This document shows positions 35,801 to 44,959 of a stretch of 64,000 nucleotides of DNA, piece after piece. The notes under the pieces were generated by a model. That model was given only the letters and a program-made list of their open reading frames with translations, searched no databases and had not been told where the DNA came from. Numbering within the stretch: position 1 is the stretch's first letter; every line of letters begins with the position of its first letter. This stretch comes from Hirundichthys speculiger (taxonomy: Eukaryota; Chordata; Actinopteri; Beloniformes; Exocoetidae), in assembly GCA_018398805.1 (NCBI GenBank), contig JAGFBZ010000560.1, positions 268,501 to 332,500 of the forward strand, written 5' to 3'. Made by a program: the position numbers and the translations under genes.

Positions 35801-36003
35801 GACGGGGGCAGGGATGAGAGGAGGAGAGGGGGGAGAAGAGAGAGAGAGAGGATGGATGGAAGGAAGAGGGAGGAGAAGGTGGAGCCCTGCGCTCTCTGCT
35901 CAGGGTGGAGCTGTGTGTGGGGCGGGTGCGTTCGTCTGCAGGGGCTGAGGGGTGGGGGGACAGGCATGGTAGAAAGCCTGGCGGTCCACAGACCTGCAGA
36001 CAT
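19553..36003 (-). CDS. lrfn4: lrfn4 / SALM3 synaptic adhesion protein (whole spliced gene)
   Basis: A type I membrane protein of the LRFN/SALM family. Family members act at synapses: the ectodomain binds presynaptic LAR-type receptor phosphatases and the tail of SALM1-3 binds PSD-95-type PDZ proteins. The assembled exons give, in order, a signal peptide, LRRNT (CPFHCVC), about six LRRs, LRRCT ([15 protein letters not shown]), an I-set Ig (CRAIGDPEP to [12 protein letters not shown]), a Gly/Asp/Glu-rich linker, FN3, a membrane helix, and a tail of about 350 residues ending ESVV. Identity as LRFN4 rather than LRFN1/2/3/5 rests on [39 protein letters not shown], the YAKRL...RRSQSLHG tail motif and the NLEESVV end. 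With two single-base corrections the protein is about 965 residues, longer than the roughly 635 of human LRFN4, mainly through the linker and tail. Exon phases agree at every junction. Which teleost duplicate (a or b) this is cannot be told. Confidence 0.9.
22505..22760. mobile_element. possible hAT-derived fragment (CAGCGTTTCCCACAGG end)
   Basis: CAGCGTTTCCCACAGG at the left resembles the terminal repeat of hAT (Charlie-like) elements in vertebrates. It is followed by a GTGGCGGCCCACCAC palindrome. The other end and a target duplication were not found, so this is a weak call. Confidence 0.3.
22914..23260 (+). mobile_element. hAT fragment with C2H2/BED-like finger
   Basis: It begins TAGGGCTGCAACGATTCGTT, a hAT-type terminal sequence with TCGATAATGAAAATTG internal repeats. 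An open frame from 22983 reads through [14 protein letters not shown] and MHEHLKRKH (23166-23240). The C-x2-C-x(n)-H-x4-H spacing is that of a BED/C2H2 finger at the N-terminus of hAT transposases. The rest of the transposase is missing and the right end is not identified; the match fades before the CT-rich tract at about 23290. Confidence 0.65.
28086..28854 (+). mobile_element. P-superfamily-like element: large inverted arms and a THAP exon
   Basis: The ends are ATTGACCTTTCGGTAAGCAC and its exact complement at the right (GTGCTTACCGAAAGGTCAAT). The arms extend to about 28258 and back to about 28731, the right arm lacking roughly 47 bp. Inside the left arm, ATG at 28231 opens a THAP-like frame that runs to a consensus donor at 28407. 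The right arm repeats the first THAP codons on the minus strand. THAP domains head P-element-type transposases in fish. No transposase core is present. No target duplication is visible. Confidence 0.7.
28231..28407 (+). pseudogene. THAP-domain exon relic of the P-like element
   Basis: This 59-codon open frame starts MVKYCCWGP, followed by [21 protein letters not shown] and HTYIYFK. That follows the THAP pattern (N-terminal Cys pair, F-P-P-x-P-like stretch, W/C and C-G-R-P-H-like centre). It ends exactly at TTCAAG followed by GTAAGT, a consensus splice donor. The usual second Cys (C-N after WG) and the downstream C-x2-H are replaced or lie in a missing exon, so the finger is not intact. Confidence 0.6.
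30667..31401 (-). CDS. lrfn4: lrfn4 exon 5: LRRCT end, Ig domain, acidic linker, FN3 start
   Basis: The acceptor TTCCTCAG precedes 31401 and the donor CTACAG/GTCAGT follows 30667. The length is 735, an exact multiple of three, phase 2 on both sides. It starts [20 protein letters not shown] (end of LRRCT). Then comes an I-set Ig with cysteines in [11 protein letters not shown] and [16 protein letters not shown], and N-glycosylation sequons NTS and NGT. A linker of about 85 residues at roughly 30800-31085 is rich in Gly, Asn, Asp, Glu and Ser. The exon ends with the first FN3 strands ([24 protein letters not shown]). It encodes the domain block that supports SALM dimerisation and ligand recognition in the family. 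Confidence 0.95.
31402..32120 (-). other. lrfn4: lrfn4 intron 4
   Basis: GTGAGT donor at 32120 downward and CTCAG acceptor at 31403-31402. It contains the inverted LINE 3'-tail copy at 31703-31980. Confidence 0.85.
31703..31980 (-). mobile_element. LINE 3' tail repeat (copy 2) in an intron
   Basis: In reverse complement it reads CACCTCAGTGCTGCTACCTG, CTCTCCTCTTAAAGTGGAG, TTTTTCCTTGCCACTG, GGGTCTCTGTAAAGCCC and ends with AATAAAACTAAATTGAAT. It matches 16847-17254 but lacks an internal segment of about 115 bp. It is antisense to the window strand and so in the same sense as lrfn4. Confidence 0.75.
32121..32276 (-). CDS. lrfn4: lrfn4 exon 4: last LRR and LRRCT
   Basis: 156 bp, phase 2 on both sides. 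The acceptor is AGATCTCAG before 32276; using the earlier CAG at 32284-32282 would break the frame. The product reads [20 protein letters not shown], then [20 protein letters not shown] and [11 protein letters not shown], a full LRRCT cysteine pattern close to mammalian LRFN1 and LRFN4. The donor is GGCAG/GTGAGT. Confidence 0.95.
32277..33110 (-). other. lrfn4: lrfn4 intron 3
   Basis: Donor GTACAT at 33110 downward and acceptor CTCAG at 32278-32277. No repeat I can name with confidence. A sentence near 32500-32600 (GTTTGGGGTCATTATTGTTC) resembles text found in fish Tc1-like relics but no ends are seen. Confidence 0.75.
33111..33282 (-). CDS. lrfn4: lrfn4 exon 3: LRRs, carries an apparent 1-bp insertion
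   Basis: Acceptor TCCTACAG before 33282, donor GCAAG/GTACAT after 33111. It reads [20 protein letters not shown] then LIDHIAEG. In the literal frame it then goes to [13 protein letters not shown] and a stop. The +1 frame from the same point reads [20 protein letters not shown] then PPDSLFA, which is clearly the family's next LRR. The length is 172; phases on both sides need 171. Removing one base of the GGG at 33198-33200 (coding strand) restores it. Confidence 0.93.
33283..35084 (-). other. lrfn4: lrfn4 intron 2, about 1.8 kb
   Basis: Donor GTATGC at 35084 downward, acceptor CTACAG at 33284-33283. It holds a complete mariner-type MITE at 34635-35000, close to the donor end. The remainder shows no named repeat. 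Confidence 0.85.
34635..35000. mobile_element. mariner-type MITE, complete, 28-bp perfect TIRs
   Basis: It begins CAGTCATGGAAAAAATTATT then AGACCACC, and ends with the exact reverse complement. TA flanks both sides (34633-34634 and 35001-35002), the target duplication of the Tc1/mariner group. The 366-bp interior is partly self-complementary and non-coding. An inverted copy lies at 1172-1525. Confidence 0.92.
35085..35247 (-). CDS. lrfn4: lrfn4 exon 2: LRR repeats
   Basis: Acceptor CCTTTCTAG before 35247 joins in phase 1, completing Gly of LHLDG. It reads [20 protein letters not shown] then [19 protein letters not shown] and [11 protein letters not shown]. The donor is AGAAG/GTATGC in phase 2. 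The LxxLxLxxN spacing shows two LRRs. Length 163 agrees with phase 1 to phase 2. Confidence 0.95.
35248..35382 (-). other. lrfn4: lrfn4 intron 1, very short (135 bp)
   Basis: GTGAGC donor and CTTTCTAG acceptor with a poly-T tract between. It splits the second LRR. Confidence 0.9.
35383..35730 (-). CDS. lrfn4: lrfn4 exon 1: signal peptide core, LRRNT, first LRRs
   Basis: The exon reads [19 protein letters not shown] (hydrophobic signal core), then [18 protein letters not shown] (LRRNT), then [20 protein letters not shown] and [20 protein letters not shown]. It ends in LHLDG with donor ATG/GTGAGC in phase 1. The frame upstream of 35730 stays open to a stop at 35900-35902 but has no ATG, and CCCCCTCCCAG ends at 35731. 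A splice acceptor there is therefore likely, with the initiator in an upstream exon. Confidence 0.9.
35731..35993 (-). other. lrfn4: putative short intron before the signal-peptide exon
   Basis: If 35994-36003 is the initiator exon, this 263-bp pyrimidine-rich stretch is the intron (GTCTGT to CTCCCAG). An alternative is that the AG at 35994-35995 is a 3' splice site, in which case part of this is exonic 5' UTR. Confidence 0.45.
35994..36003 (-). CDS. lrfn4: candidate initiator exon of lrfn4 (ATG TCT GCA G)
   Basis: The four-codon start MSA-V joins the main exon in phase 1 and makes a signal peptide beginning [14 protein letters not shown]. The junction CTGCAG/GTCTGT is an acceptable donor. 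The same bases follow a strong pyrimidine tract (TTTTCTTCTTTATTTTCCCC), so they could equally be an acceptor. This start is an inference. Confidence 0.4.
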
Positions 36004-39000
36004 GTGGGGGAAAATAAAGAAGAAAACTCAGATTTGTTTGTTTTTGACATTGATCCGTCTGGTGTCTCTTCCCGTCTGGTTTTTGTCTTCCACCTCCTCT
36101 GACATAACAGAGATGGCTTCTCCTGCAAACCCGTACGCCTGCCAGCGCCAGTCTGCACCGACGCCCACCTGCTTTACCTCACAGTCGCATCAAAAATCCA
36201 TATTCAAGACAGAACAGGTTACACACGTCGCTGCCGTACACTCGGCACACACCTCCTTAATATTAGCTCACTGCCTAGCAACAACATCCCTTAAGACTGA
36301 ATACAGCCAGTCCCCATGGTAACAGTTACCTAGAAACCTGAAAGAAGGGATTAGACAAGCGTTATATCACAGGACCTTTTTATAAGACTCTCTGGGTCAG
36401 GGAAGCAAATTGGGTCATAAGCCTATCATCCTTGTTGCCACGGCGCTCGGCGATGGTCAAGAACGTACAGGGATGTAAACCTCATACATGTTTAACAAAA
36501 AAGAAATAAAATAGAAAAATCTGCATATGAATACACATTTTTTTGAGTCACCAGTACCCAACTGGTGTAGGTAACGTTCGTTAGAGCAGCTGTAACCTAC
36601 ATGCATGAGGAGCGAGGGCGACCGTAGGTAGCACAGATGTGATGGAAGATGACGCAGCGGGTCAGACGGATGAACATCTCTGGGACGATCCGAGGAACAT
36701 GGCGCTGATAGTGTATAATGCATGAAAGCTAATACTCTGAGTAACAACAATATATCGTGCTGACTTTTACAGGTTGGCACAAATTGCTACTTAATAGCTT
36801 CCATTAGAGTCCAGCTTTGCTCTTTCTGCTTGAAACTCGAAAGACATTTACAGTATATTTCAGAAAATGAGGTGGTGTCAGAGTCAGAGGCAACGTTTTG
36901 CGTACGCCTTCGGTCTTTTCTCAAAACTACAAACTCTGCAGTTGACCGTGATTAGTATCGCTTTTCTTTTTTTTTTTTCTTTTTTTTCCTTCCCAACCTT
37001 TCACTTGACGAGATAAAAAGAAAAGGGATGAGAAACCCACTGCCTAATGTGATTTATAGGTTTTATATTGGGCTCCTAAACGTTCTCCAGTTAAAGCAAA
37101 CAGAGGGAATAAAACGTGCAGAATTTCAGTTAGATGATAGAAATGGGTTAGACGTGGATTTGAGCTTCATTTAATGGTTTCTAAGATGATAAATAAGTGT
37201 TAATAGAATATGGTAGCTCAACGCCTGACATGATTGTTGCCTTTATCTGCTCCTTGTACTTGTCTCTAAATAGTTGAGGGCCTTGTGGTCGTCTGGGGAG
37301 CTGATGACAACCGAGAGATCTGCATTTTAGAAAGACAAGCTGGTACCACAGTTATCTCTTTGTCATCAGTTTGGTTATAAAAGCACAGAGGGGAGACGAT
37401 GCCTGGAGCAGGAGAGGATGGAGGGATGTCAGGAGGACATGACGAGGTGTGTCTGCAGGGCAGTAGATGTTGGAGGGATGCTAAAATATAAAACGTAGAA
37501 GAGTGAAGTGCCTCAAAACAAGAGCAAGCTTGGCAGTGGTCCCCAACTGGAGCTCAGTGCTTCATCTCAGTTCATCGTGTAGTTTTCTGGTCAGACAGCT
37601 TCTTCTACCTGCTGTATGTCCATCTGTTTCTCATCCCCCTCTCCACTCCTTCATTCGTCCTTTGACTCGTGTGTCTTTGTAACGCCCCTCCTTGACTGAT
37701 TGGCTGTTTCACTCGTATAAAAAAACACCTGCTTCCACCATTTTCTTTTCATTACCACCTTGTTTCTCCTGTTTTCCTTGTGAATCCTTCTCTTTGAACC
37801 AGGCCTAACTAGATTTTCAGCCTCTTCTCTCTTACTCCATTCTTATGGATTGTTTCCTTGCCTTTCATACCTCCTTCTCCATCTCTCCATCTTTCCCTGC
37901 TCAGCTTCCATCTGATAAACCTTTGTGCCTCTGGCTGCACTGTAAATTTCCCCATTTCCTTTCCTTTATGTCTCAATCCCCCCCCCCCCCCGTCCATGTT
38001 GTCTGTCCTTGAGGCAACCTGAGTACGACAATGTTATCAGTCACAGCTCTTCCCCTCCATCTTCTCCCTCCTCCTCCTCCCGCTGTCGTTCCTCGTCTCC
38101 CTGTCGTTTGCTGACTCTGCTGTTGACCTCCATGTCTCCTTACCTCCTTACCTCTTCTGCTCCTACTTTTACTCTGGTTACTCTTCTGCTCCTACCTCTC
38201 CTCCCTCCCTCATTTATCCAACTTCCTCACCAATCTCTTCTCCCCATCTCTTTTATCTCTTGATTTTCCTTCCCATGACACTCTCTTCTCCCCTCACCTC
38301 TTCCTCACTATCATAGATTTAGTTTTCATCTGACACGCCTGGATCTCTCTCCCCTTTATCTCGCGCTTCCTCTCGCAGGGAGGTCTCATTTTCAACTTGA
38401 GTAGCTCAGTATTGAGGCTTTCTGATGTGCTCGCGCACACAAAGTTGGATGTAGCCGATCCCTTCACTCGCTAATCAATCTGATCCAGAGAGACGGAAAG
38501 AACCCTGTGATTCATTTTTCTTCCTCAGTTTTCAGTTTTTAGTTTAACAGGGTCACTGTGTACAGCCGGTGTTGTTTTTGCTGATGTTTCTGTTTTTTGG
38601 GACATGTGAGTGGGAACTACGCTGCAGGTCTGAAGGCTCAGTAATTTAGGATGTCACTACTGCTTCTCAGAGGAAGATTTTTTTTTTTTTTTTTTGTGCA
38701 CGATATTGCACCCTTCATGCCCTCTCCAGCCGATTTGGTCGGGTGCCCTTCAACAAACAGTTAAAGGATGTTTTGTGCCTTTACACGAAAAATAATTTGA
38801 CTCAAACATGTATAAGAATAAAGCAGCAAATCCATAGTAGATGCAGATACAGAAACTGGGCTGTTGTACTGTAGAACAGATCTGCCAGTTTGATTGTGCA
38901 TATAGATGTGTAGCAGATAAATACCAGCATGTGATTGGTCCTCATCACACATCACTAAACTGAAGGATTTTACGGTCAATTTCTGCATCTCTGCGCTCAT

Positions 39001-40481
39001 TATTATCCCACTAAAGCAGATAACGTCTGAATGGACCGAGCTGCTGCTGCAGAGCTCCTCTTTCTGTCCTCAGGTCCATAAGAAATCACATCGCTAGTTG
39101 AAAATGCTTTAGCCTGCAGTGGTATTTATCTGAGGTGCTTATGGGTTTAATATTAAACTTGTTGGGATTTTATCTGTCTTTCTCCATCTTTGCCTCCCTC
39201 TTTCCGTGTTCTGCTGCTGCAACGGGAGAATTTCCCCTCTTGAAATTGATCGAATTCTCGTCTTACGCTATGGCTCAGATACTGCATGAAGGTGCGACGC
39301 TGTCCAAGCGTGTGTGTGTGCACTTTAAAATATACCAGCACGGGCAACTACATTTAATTTTGAGTTTCAACTACCATCTTGATTGAGTCATGCATCATTG
39401 AATATTGACATTTTTCTGCATTTAAGAGGCTTTCATTCCCTCACAATTTGCTGTTGAGTTTTCTGTGAGGAATTCATGAATCTACAAACACAATCTCTTT
39501 GTTTTTTGCTCTCACAACTCGGCAGGCATTAAGTTTCCCCTTTTCTATCAAACTACTTTCACACTTTTTGGGAGCGAGAGTAAAGGAGGCAGCCGGTGAA
39601 AGATTAATGGCTGAAAGAAAAGAACAAATAACAGAAATAACAATGGAACAAAAAAGAAGAGCCAGATAAGAAAGAGATTGTGTGTGTGTGCACTTTTAGC
39701 TGCAAGGCATGTGTACTGTATCTACCTCTATAACTCCCCCCATCCCTTCTATTTTTAAGAAATCTCTCATTACTCTACTCTGCATGGACCTTTTAACCCA
39801 GAGAGCCAGGAAAAGATGGAGAGAGCTGCATAAAGCGAGAATAAGAACATGAGCTGGAAACTCCTCTCTGCACCAGCGTTGGAGCAGCCTGCAGCTCATG
39901 TTCCCCAGAACACCAGCTTCTGCTTAAAAATGATTACATTTACAGGGTTTTTATTTGGAAATCTATTCCAAACACAAGCAGTTAGTAGAAGCTTCAAGTA
40001 TGATGTAAATTAGACATTTTTCAAGAGTTGGCACTATTTCCAGTCTTAAAGGATCTTTCATTTAAAAAAAACAAAAACTGGATACAGTTGTAATATTAAA
40101 AATTGCATTTTGAGCTAAAGTGCTGTGTCATGAGTCCATGACTTCTGGTCTCCATTCCTGAGTTCGAAGACCAAAGTTTAGTTATCGTTCTGACTCCAAC
40201 GAGAACTTATCCAAGGTCCTGATGTTTTCATGTGATGTTTAAAGGCGAACTGTTTCTACTGAGAATTTGTCATTCTGAATGATCCAGCATTCTGTAATGA
40301 CCTCTCTAAATCTGGCATGCAACTTAGAGAATAAACTCCGTCGTTTGTCAGTGCCTTGTTTAACAACCGAATTGACTGCCTCACCAGAACACCATTAGAG
40401 AACAATTTGAGTGTATGCTTATGAGTAAGATATTCCCAATTTTAAACACAACAACAGTCTACAGGTCTATGATGTCACAGG
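36004..40481. other. non-coding upstream region or long 5' intron of lrfn4
   Basis: About 4.5 kb with no exon supported. It contains poly-T tracts (about 36967-36989 and 38679-38695), a C12 run at 37981-37992 and a TC-rich block at 37800-38300. The open frames within the TC-rich block are low-complexity artefacts. Confidence 0.5.
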
Positions 40482-41516
40482 TAGCGTTGGGAATCGAGAA
40501 CAGGTTCCTGTAGAGAACCGGTTCCGTGTGTTTCAATTCCATGGAATCGTTTGGCAGTTTATCTAGCGATTCTCTTATCGATTCCAACCAGCATGAATCT
40601 CACGTAATTTATGCAAGTTACGCACAGTCAATTCCAGAAAGCACTTACGTGATTAAGTTACGTCGATTTAGCACGCACGTATCAGTTGTAAACAACAATG
40701 GCGCCCACCAGGTTCAAACGCTCCAAAGTTTGGCTTCCCTTCACCAAAGAAAGATGGCAACAAGGCAACTAGCAGTCATTGTAAAGTGGAGATAACAGCG
40801 TCGGGAGGGAACACGACTAACATGCAGAAACATTTGCGCACACAACATGTGATAACGAGTGTTGTGCAGCGGCAGTAGCCAAGATCACCTCTGCGGTTAC
40901 TATGGAAGGCAACTCTGATTAGTAGCTATCCCGCTGCCTATGTGCTTCTCTGTAAAACACGCTATAACATTAACGCTATGCTATTAAACGAATACCTTCT
41001 GCATTACATTTAGAAGATGACCGTGACGAGAGAGAGAGTCTGGCTGGTTCAGAGGCTGGAAGACATGCTTATTTTTCTGCAAAAGAATTGTTAATTCTTC
41101 ATAGTATTTGCGGATTTGCACTATGCGCTGTTCCATTGTGTTCGATAGTATTTATCTTTCTTTATTTTATTTTTTTTGAGTGCTTAGTGAGCTCATATAT
41201 CCTTTTAAAAGAGGGATTTTTTTCAATTCTATTAGGAAAAATCTGTTAGTAAAATGTTACACATTCTTGTGTATTTCCACAGTTACATATTACAATAGTT
41301 AAGACGTTATCCAGGCTTTGGGCCTCTTTTGACCTCGCTGTTGAGTTTGTAAGGTCGTGACTTCTAAGTAAAAAAAAAAATTGATGCTAATAAAACTGTT
41401 AGTTCTTCGTTTTCCCCAAATTAGAATTGAAAAGAGAATCGATAAAGAATCGAATCGTTAAACAGTATCGATAATGGAATCCGGAATCGTAAATCTATTA
41501 TCAATTCCCATCCCTA
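40482..41516 (+). mobile_element. hAT-like element with BED remnant, exact 8-bp target duplication
   Basis: It begins TAGCGTTGGGAATCGAG and ends CAATTCCCATCCCTA. Both termini carry GAATCGATAA-type repeats. The octamer GTCACAGG occurs at 40474-40481 and 41517-41524 without mismatch. Internally, a decayed N-terminal transposase with a BED finger lies at 40698-40851. The catalytic part is gone. The 1035-bp length is that of an internal-deletion derivative. Confidence 0.9.
40698..40851 (+). pseudogene. BED zinc-finger remnant of a hAT transposase
   Basis: From ATG at 40698 it reads MAPTRFKRSKVWLPFTK. After one frame break it continues DGNKATSSHCKVEITASGGN, then TTNMQKHLRTQHV. The S-K-V-W-x-x-F, one Cys, GGNTTN and H-L-R-T-x-H elements are the standard BED layout. 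The first Cys of the C-x2-C pair is replaced by Ser or His. It is not a functional gene. Confidence 0.8.
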
Positions 41517-43826
41517 GTCACAGGACCCTCCAAATGTGAGCAGCTCACGCAATGACACGCATTCAAACTTTGGCAGCCCCGAACCAGCGATTGTTTGTCT
41601 CTTTTGGAGTTGCTTCATCCACACTAATTAATGTTCATAACTACAGTTTCCGTCTCTCCCTAATGTTCCTGGAAGTTTCGCTGTTTTTCACCCTGCAGAC
41701 CTGTTGCACTTTGAAAGGTTTAATTTCCTTGTTGGTTTCCAGTTTTTTAAATAAATTTTTTTGTGGATCATTATAAATGTCAAGCTTTCGAAAAATGCCA
41801 GATGCAATTAATAATGTTGAACTGTGTACGTGCACGTGCTTGTATATTTACAGATCTGCATATTGACGAGTATTTTTGCTTCCACTGTGACACCCCCAAA
41901 TGCCATTAGCTCATAATCGACTTAAATCGACTTAGGGGATGTCGCAGTGTTTATAAACAAGGGGATTTGTATTAGCTCTCAAAAGCCACTTATCAGGAGC
42001 ACAGTAATCCACAGATGTGATCGGGCTGTGAATTGGTGCACCGCAAGGCTTCGGTCAGAAAACTGCTGAGCTGAAAGTCACAACGTCCCAGAGAGGTTGA
42101 CGCCTGACTCAATGTTTTGAGGAGTTGAGTCATTCTGCCGTCAATCGCACGGAGCTCTGCTGCATTGTTTAACGTTAACGTACTCAAAACTCGACTAGCA
42201 GAAATGCATTGATCAAACACCGAAGGCAGCACACACATGTTTTTGTCCCAGTGGCACCGAGGCTTTCCAGAATCTGCTCTCCCTCATAATCCAGGCACTT
42301 GACGTCAGGTGAGCACTCGCAGCCACAAGCATACCAAAACAGTCGTCCCACACAGTCGTAATTATAGGGAGGCCATCGCAGATACACACACTCACACTCT
42401 CTATAGACAAGAAACAAAAGAACGCCCACGTCGCCTCTTCTTGCAGCTGTCGTACGTACTGTAAGCCCACTCATCCTTTTGATACTATTGCTTCTCTGTT
42501 GGATTGTTCTCTTTAGTAAGCCGGAGTATGCAGAGAGAACAGGCAGTAGGGTAAACACCGGGCATGGAAGCGTACTACAAACACAACAGATCTCCGACAC
42601 AAAATACAGCAAACGAGGAAAGACAAAGAAAATGGTAGAGGGGTTCATAAAATGGACGAGGGAAGAGTGTAAGATTAAGGGAAAAGGCGGGTGAAACGGG
42701 AGCAAAAGAGTGGGAGTTGGAGTAAGACGGGAGGAAAGAGGGATGAAGAGTCAGCGTGTATGAATGTGTGTCGTTAAGCGGATGGGCAGAGAAATATGTA
42801 AAGGCGATAAATGGGTGAAGGCCGTCATCCATCACTGTCGGAGAGAGGGATGAGAGAGGGAAGACGGGATTTGATTAGGGAAAGAGGGAGAGTGGTGTTA
42901 AAAAGAAAAGACTAAGGAGTCAGTCATGATGGTGAGGGAGCCAGGAAGATGGGATGCATGTTTGATGGACGGAGGGGGGGGGTGATGAGTTAGAGTGGGA
43001 GGATGAAAGGGGTTACTGGCCAAAAAACCATCAGTTAAAGGTGGGGTAAGCAAAAATCTGACTACACTGAAATGATGAAAGTGCAGTTCCCTGCCTGTTC
43101 AGCAGTCTTCCCATTTCTGTATTAAGCCCCTCCCCCTGGACACAACCATGTGTGCGTGCATCAAATATCCTAAAATAGGTCACCATTGACGGGACTTGCA
43201 GCATAGTCTCCATTTAACACCATTTTTCCACCACTCCCTATCTGCAGGGTTTTTTTTTTCTTTACTAGGAATTTGTAGCTACTTATTCATTGAGTTACTA
43301 TATATTTGTAAGGTTATGTAAAGTAAAGCCTTATCAGCTGCTGAGCAAGACTTAAAAACTTAGCATGTTATATAGACAGTCTTATTTTAGAGTAGCATTT
43401 ATTTATTTATTTTTCTGTAGGCTTTAAAATTCATCCTCTTTACTGAGCCGACTGATTCGCTTGACATCGTGACACGAGGAGTGGTCTTAACATTCAGGTT
43501 GAACGAACACAGCTGGAGTGCTGATGAGCCAGTCAACACCAGGGGCAGGGCTGACTCCATTATCAGTCTGGGAGCTGATACTGGAATATTTGACATTGGC
43601 AGCGCCCCCCCCCCCCCCCCAGTCCCTCTTAACTAAATCGTTTTTGGCATGGACCATGCTTGTGTTTTGGCTTGAGGTGACAAATTCAGAGATTCACGCT
43701 CATCTCTAGTGACTGTTTTGGGAAGACCAAACATCGTCTCTCACAGAAATGAAAGTGAATGTTTCAGAGTGAAGCTGGGAACTGTGTTAGGTTGTTGTTT
43801 CTGACTGGGAGGAAGTTAATGTCAGT
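41517..43826. other. non-coding, no gene seen
   Basis: About 2.3 kb. A purine-rich block lies at 42600-43000 and a C17 run at about 43603-43620. A minus-strand open frame at 42184-42705 was considered and rejected. Confidence 0.5.
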
Positions 43827-44959
43827 TAGGGGTGCACGATAATTATTGGGCGATAACAGGAAATTATGACGTCACTCCGATAAGCCTGATATTATGACAA
43901 ATAGCCCCGATAACATAGATATATATTTTTTGTCCCTGATAGCAGTCCCTAGCTCCCTCTGAGACCCAAATAACCGGCAGTGAATGTTATATTCAAAAGA
44001 CGCCGGCATAATCAGACACCGATTTCTCAATAAGGAAAATCAAGAATACCCCCTCACCTCATTGATATTTGCATGTCCCACATGTTACACATAAAAAATA
44101 GAAAAGGCAGAAAGAACGACTAGCAAACGAGGGAACGGAGGAATTTACATTACACCTTGAATGCAGCCTGCAGCACAGCCTGCTGATAAAAACAAACATG
44201 GCGGCGATTGTATGGAACTTCTTTAAAGTTTCAGAGTAAAATAGTTTGCTGATTATTTGTGACAAATGCTCCAAGTGAATTCCAATGAGGAGGGAAAAAT
44301 AGCACAAGCTTTAATACGTCAAACTTGATTAGCCATCTGAAACGTAACCATCGCACTTTTGAAAATTTGAAATCATGCACTAATGTTGAGTTATTGCGCA
44401 CTAACGAGAGCTAACACTAACATGAGCAAGCTAGCAGCAGACAATTCACCAGGACTTACACACATGGACGAGGCTTTTAAAAATCCAAGAAATTTGCCAA
44501 AGATGACCCACGGGCAAAGGTGAAATGAGTAGAAAGTAGAAATGTTTGAATCTAACTTGTGTCAGTGCATTAATTTTCTATGTATATTTACTCTTTTGTA
44601 ACCTTCTGGAATGCACTTTTTCAGTTAGTAATTCTGATGCATGTATTTCCATCAGTTCAAGGAGCCTTTATTTTCAGTCAGTAATTGCTCCTTATTTAAG
44701 TTGATGTGAGATATCAAATAGGTTTGTTTGATAGCTTTATGAAAATCTTTGAGAGGCTTTGAGAGGCTTGCCAATAGTTTTTCATTGGAAAAAATAATTA
44801 TCCTAATTTAAAGAGGCACAACTGTTTTTTGGTTTTGTTCATAGTATTGATGTAATGATCTTAGGTATATGTGTGTGTTATCGGTTATCGGTATCGGCCT
44901 TTAGGAGCTGAAAGTTATCAAGTTATCAGTTTTAAAAAAACAGTTATCATGCATCCCTG
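43827..44959 (+). mobile_element. hAT-like element with BED remnant (copy B)
   Basis: It begins TAGGGGTGCACGATAATTAT and ends CATGCATCCCTG. The flanks are ATGTCAGT (43819-43826) and ATGTCAAT (44960-44967), 7 of 8 matching. It aligns in inverted orientation to 6017-7177 over almost the whole length. The BED relic is at 44258-44371. Confidence 0.87.
44258..44371 (+). pseudogene. BED-finger remnant inside the hAT copy
   Basis: It reads CDKCSK in one frame, then NSNEEGKNSTSFNTSNLISH and LKRNHRTFENL in the next. C-x2-C followed by N-L-x2-H-L-x3-H is the BED pattern. One frame break separates the two halves. Confidence 0.75.

Noticed and set aside
35556..36158. 200-codon minus-strand frame over lrfn4 exon 1
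   Set aside because: The correct LRRNT/LRR product is in another frame; this one is low-complexity Pro/Ser/Arg and only shadows it.
35723..36322. 199-codon plus-strand frame
   Set aside because: Antisense to the start of lrfn4, made of purine-rich simple sequence (GGGAGAAGAGAG), with no recognised motif.
42184..42705. 173-codon minus-strand frame with many Cys (for example WYACGCECSPDVKC)
   Set aside because: The Cys cluster looked like an extracellular domain, but the order matches no family I know. The frame also covers CT-rich filler and has no splice-site support.
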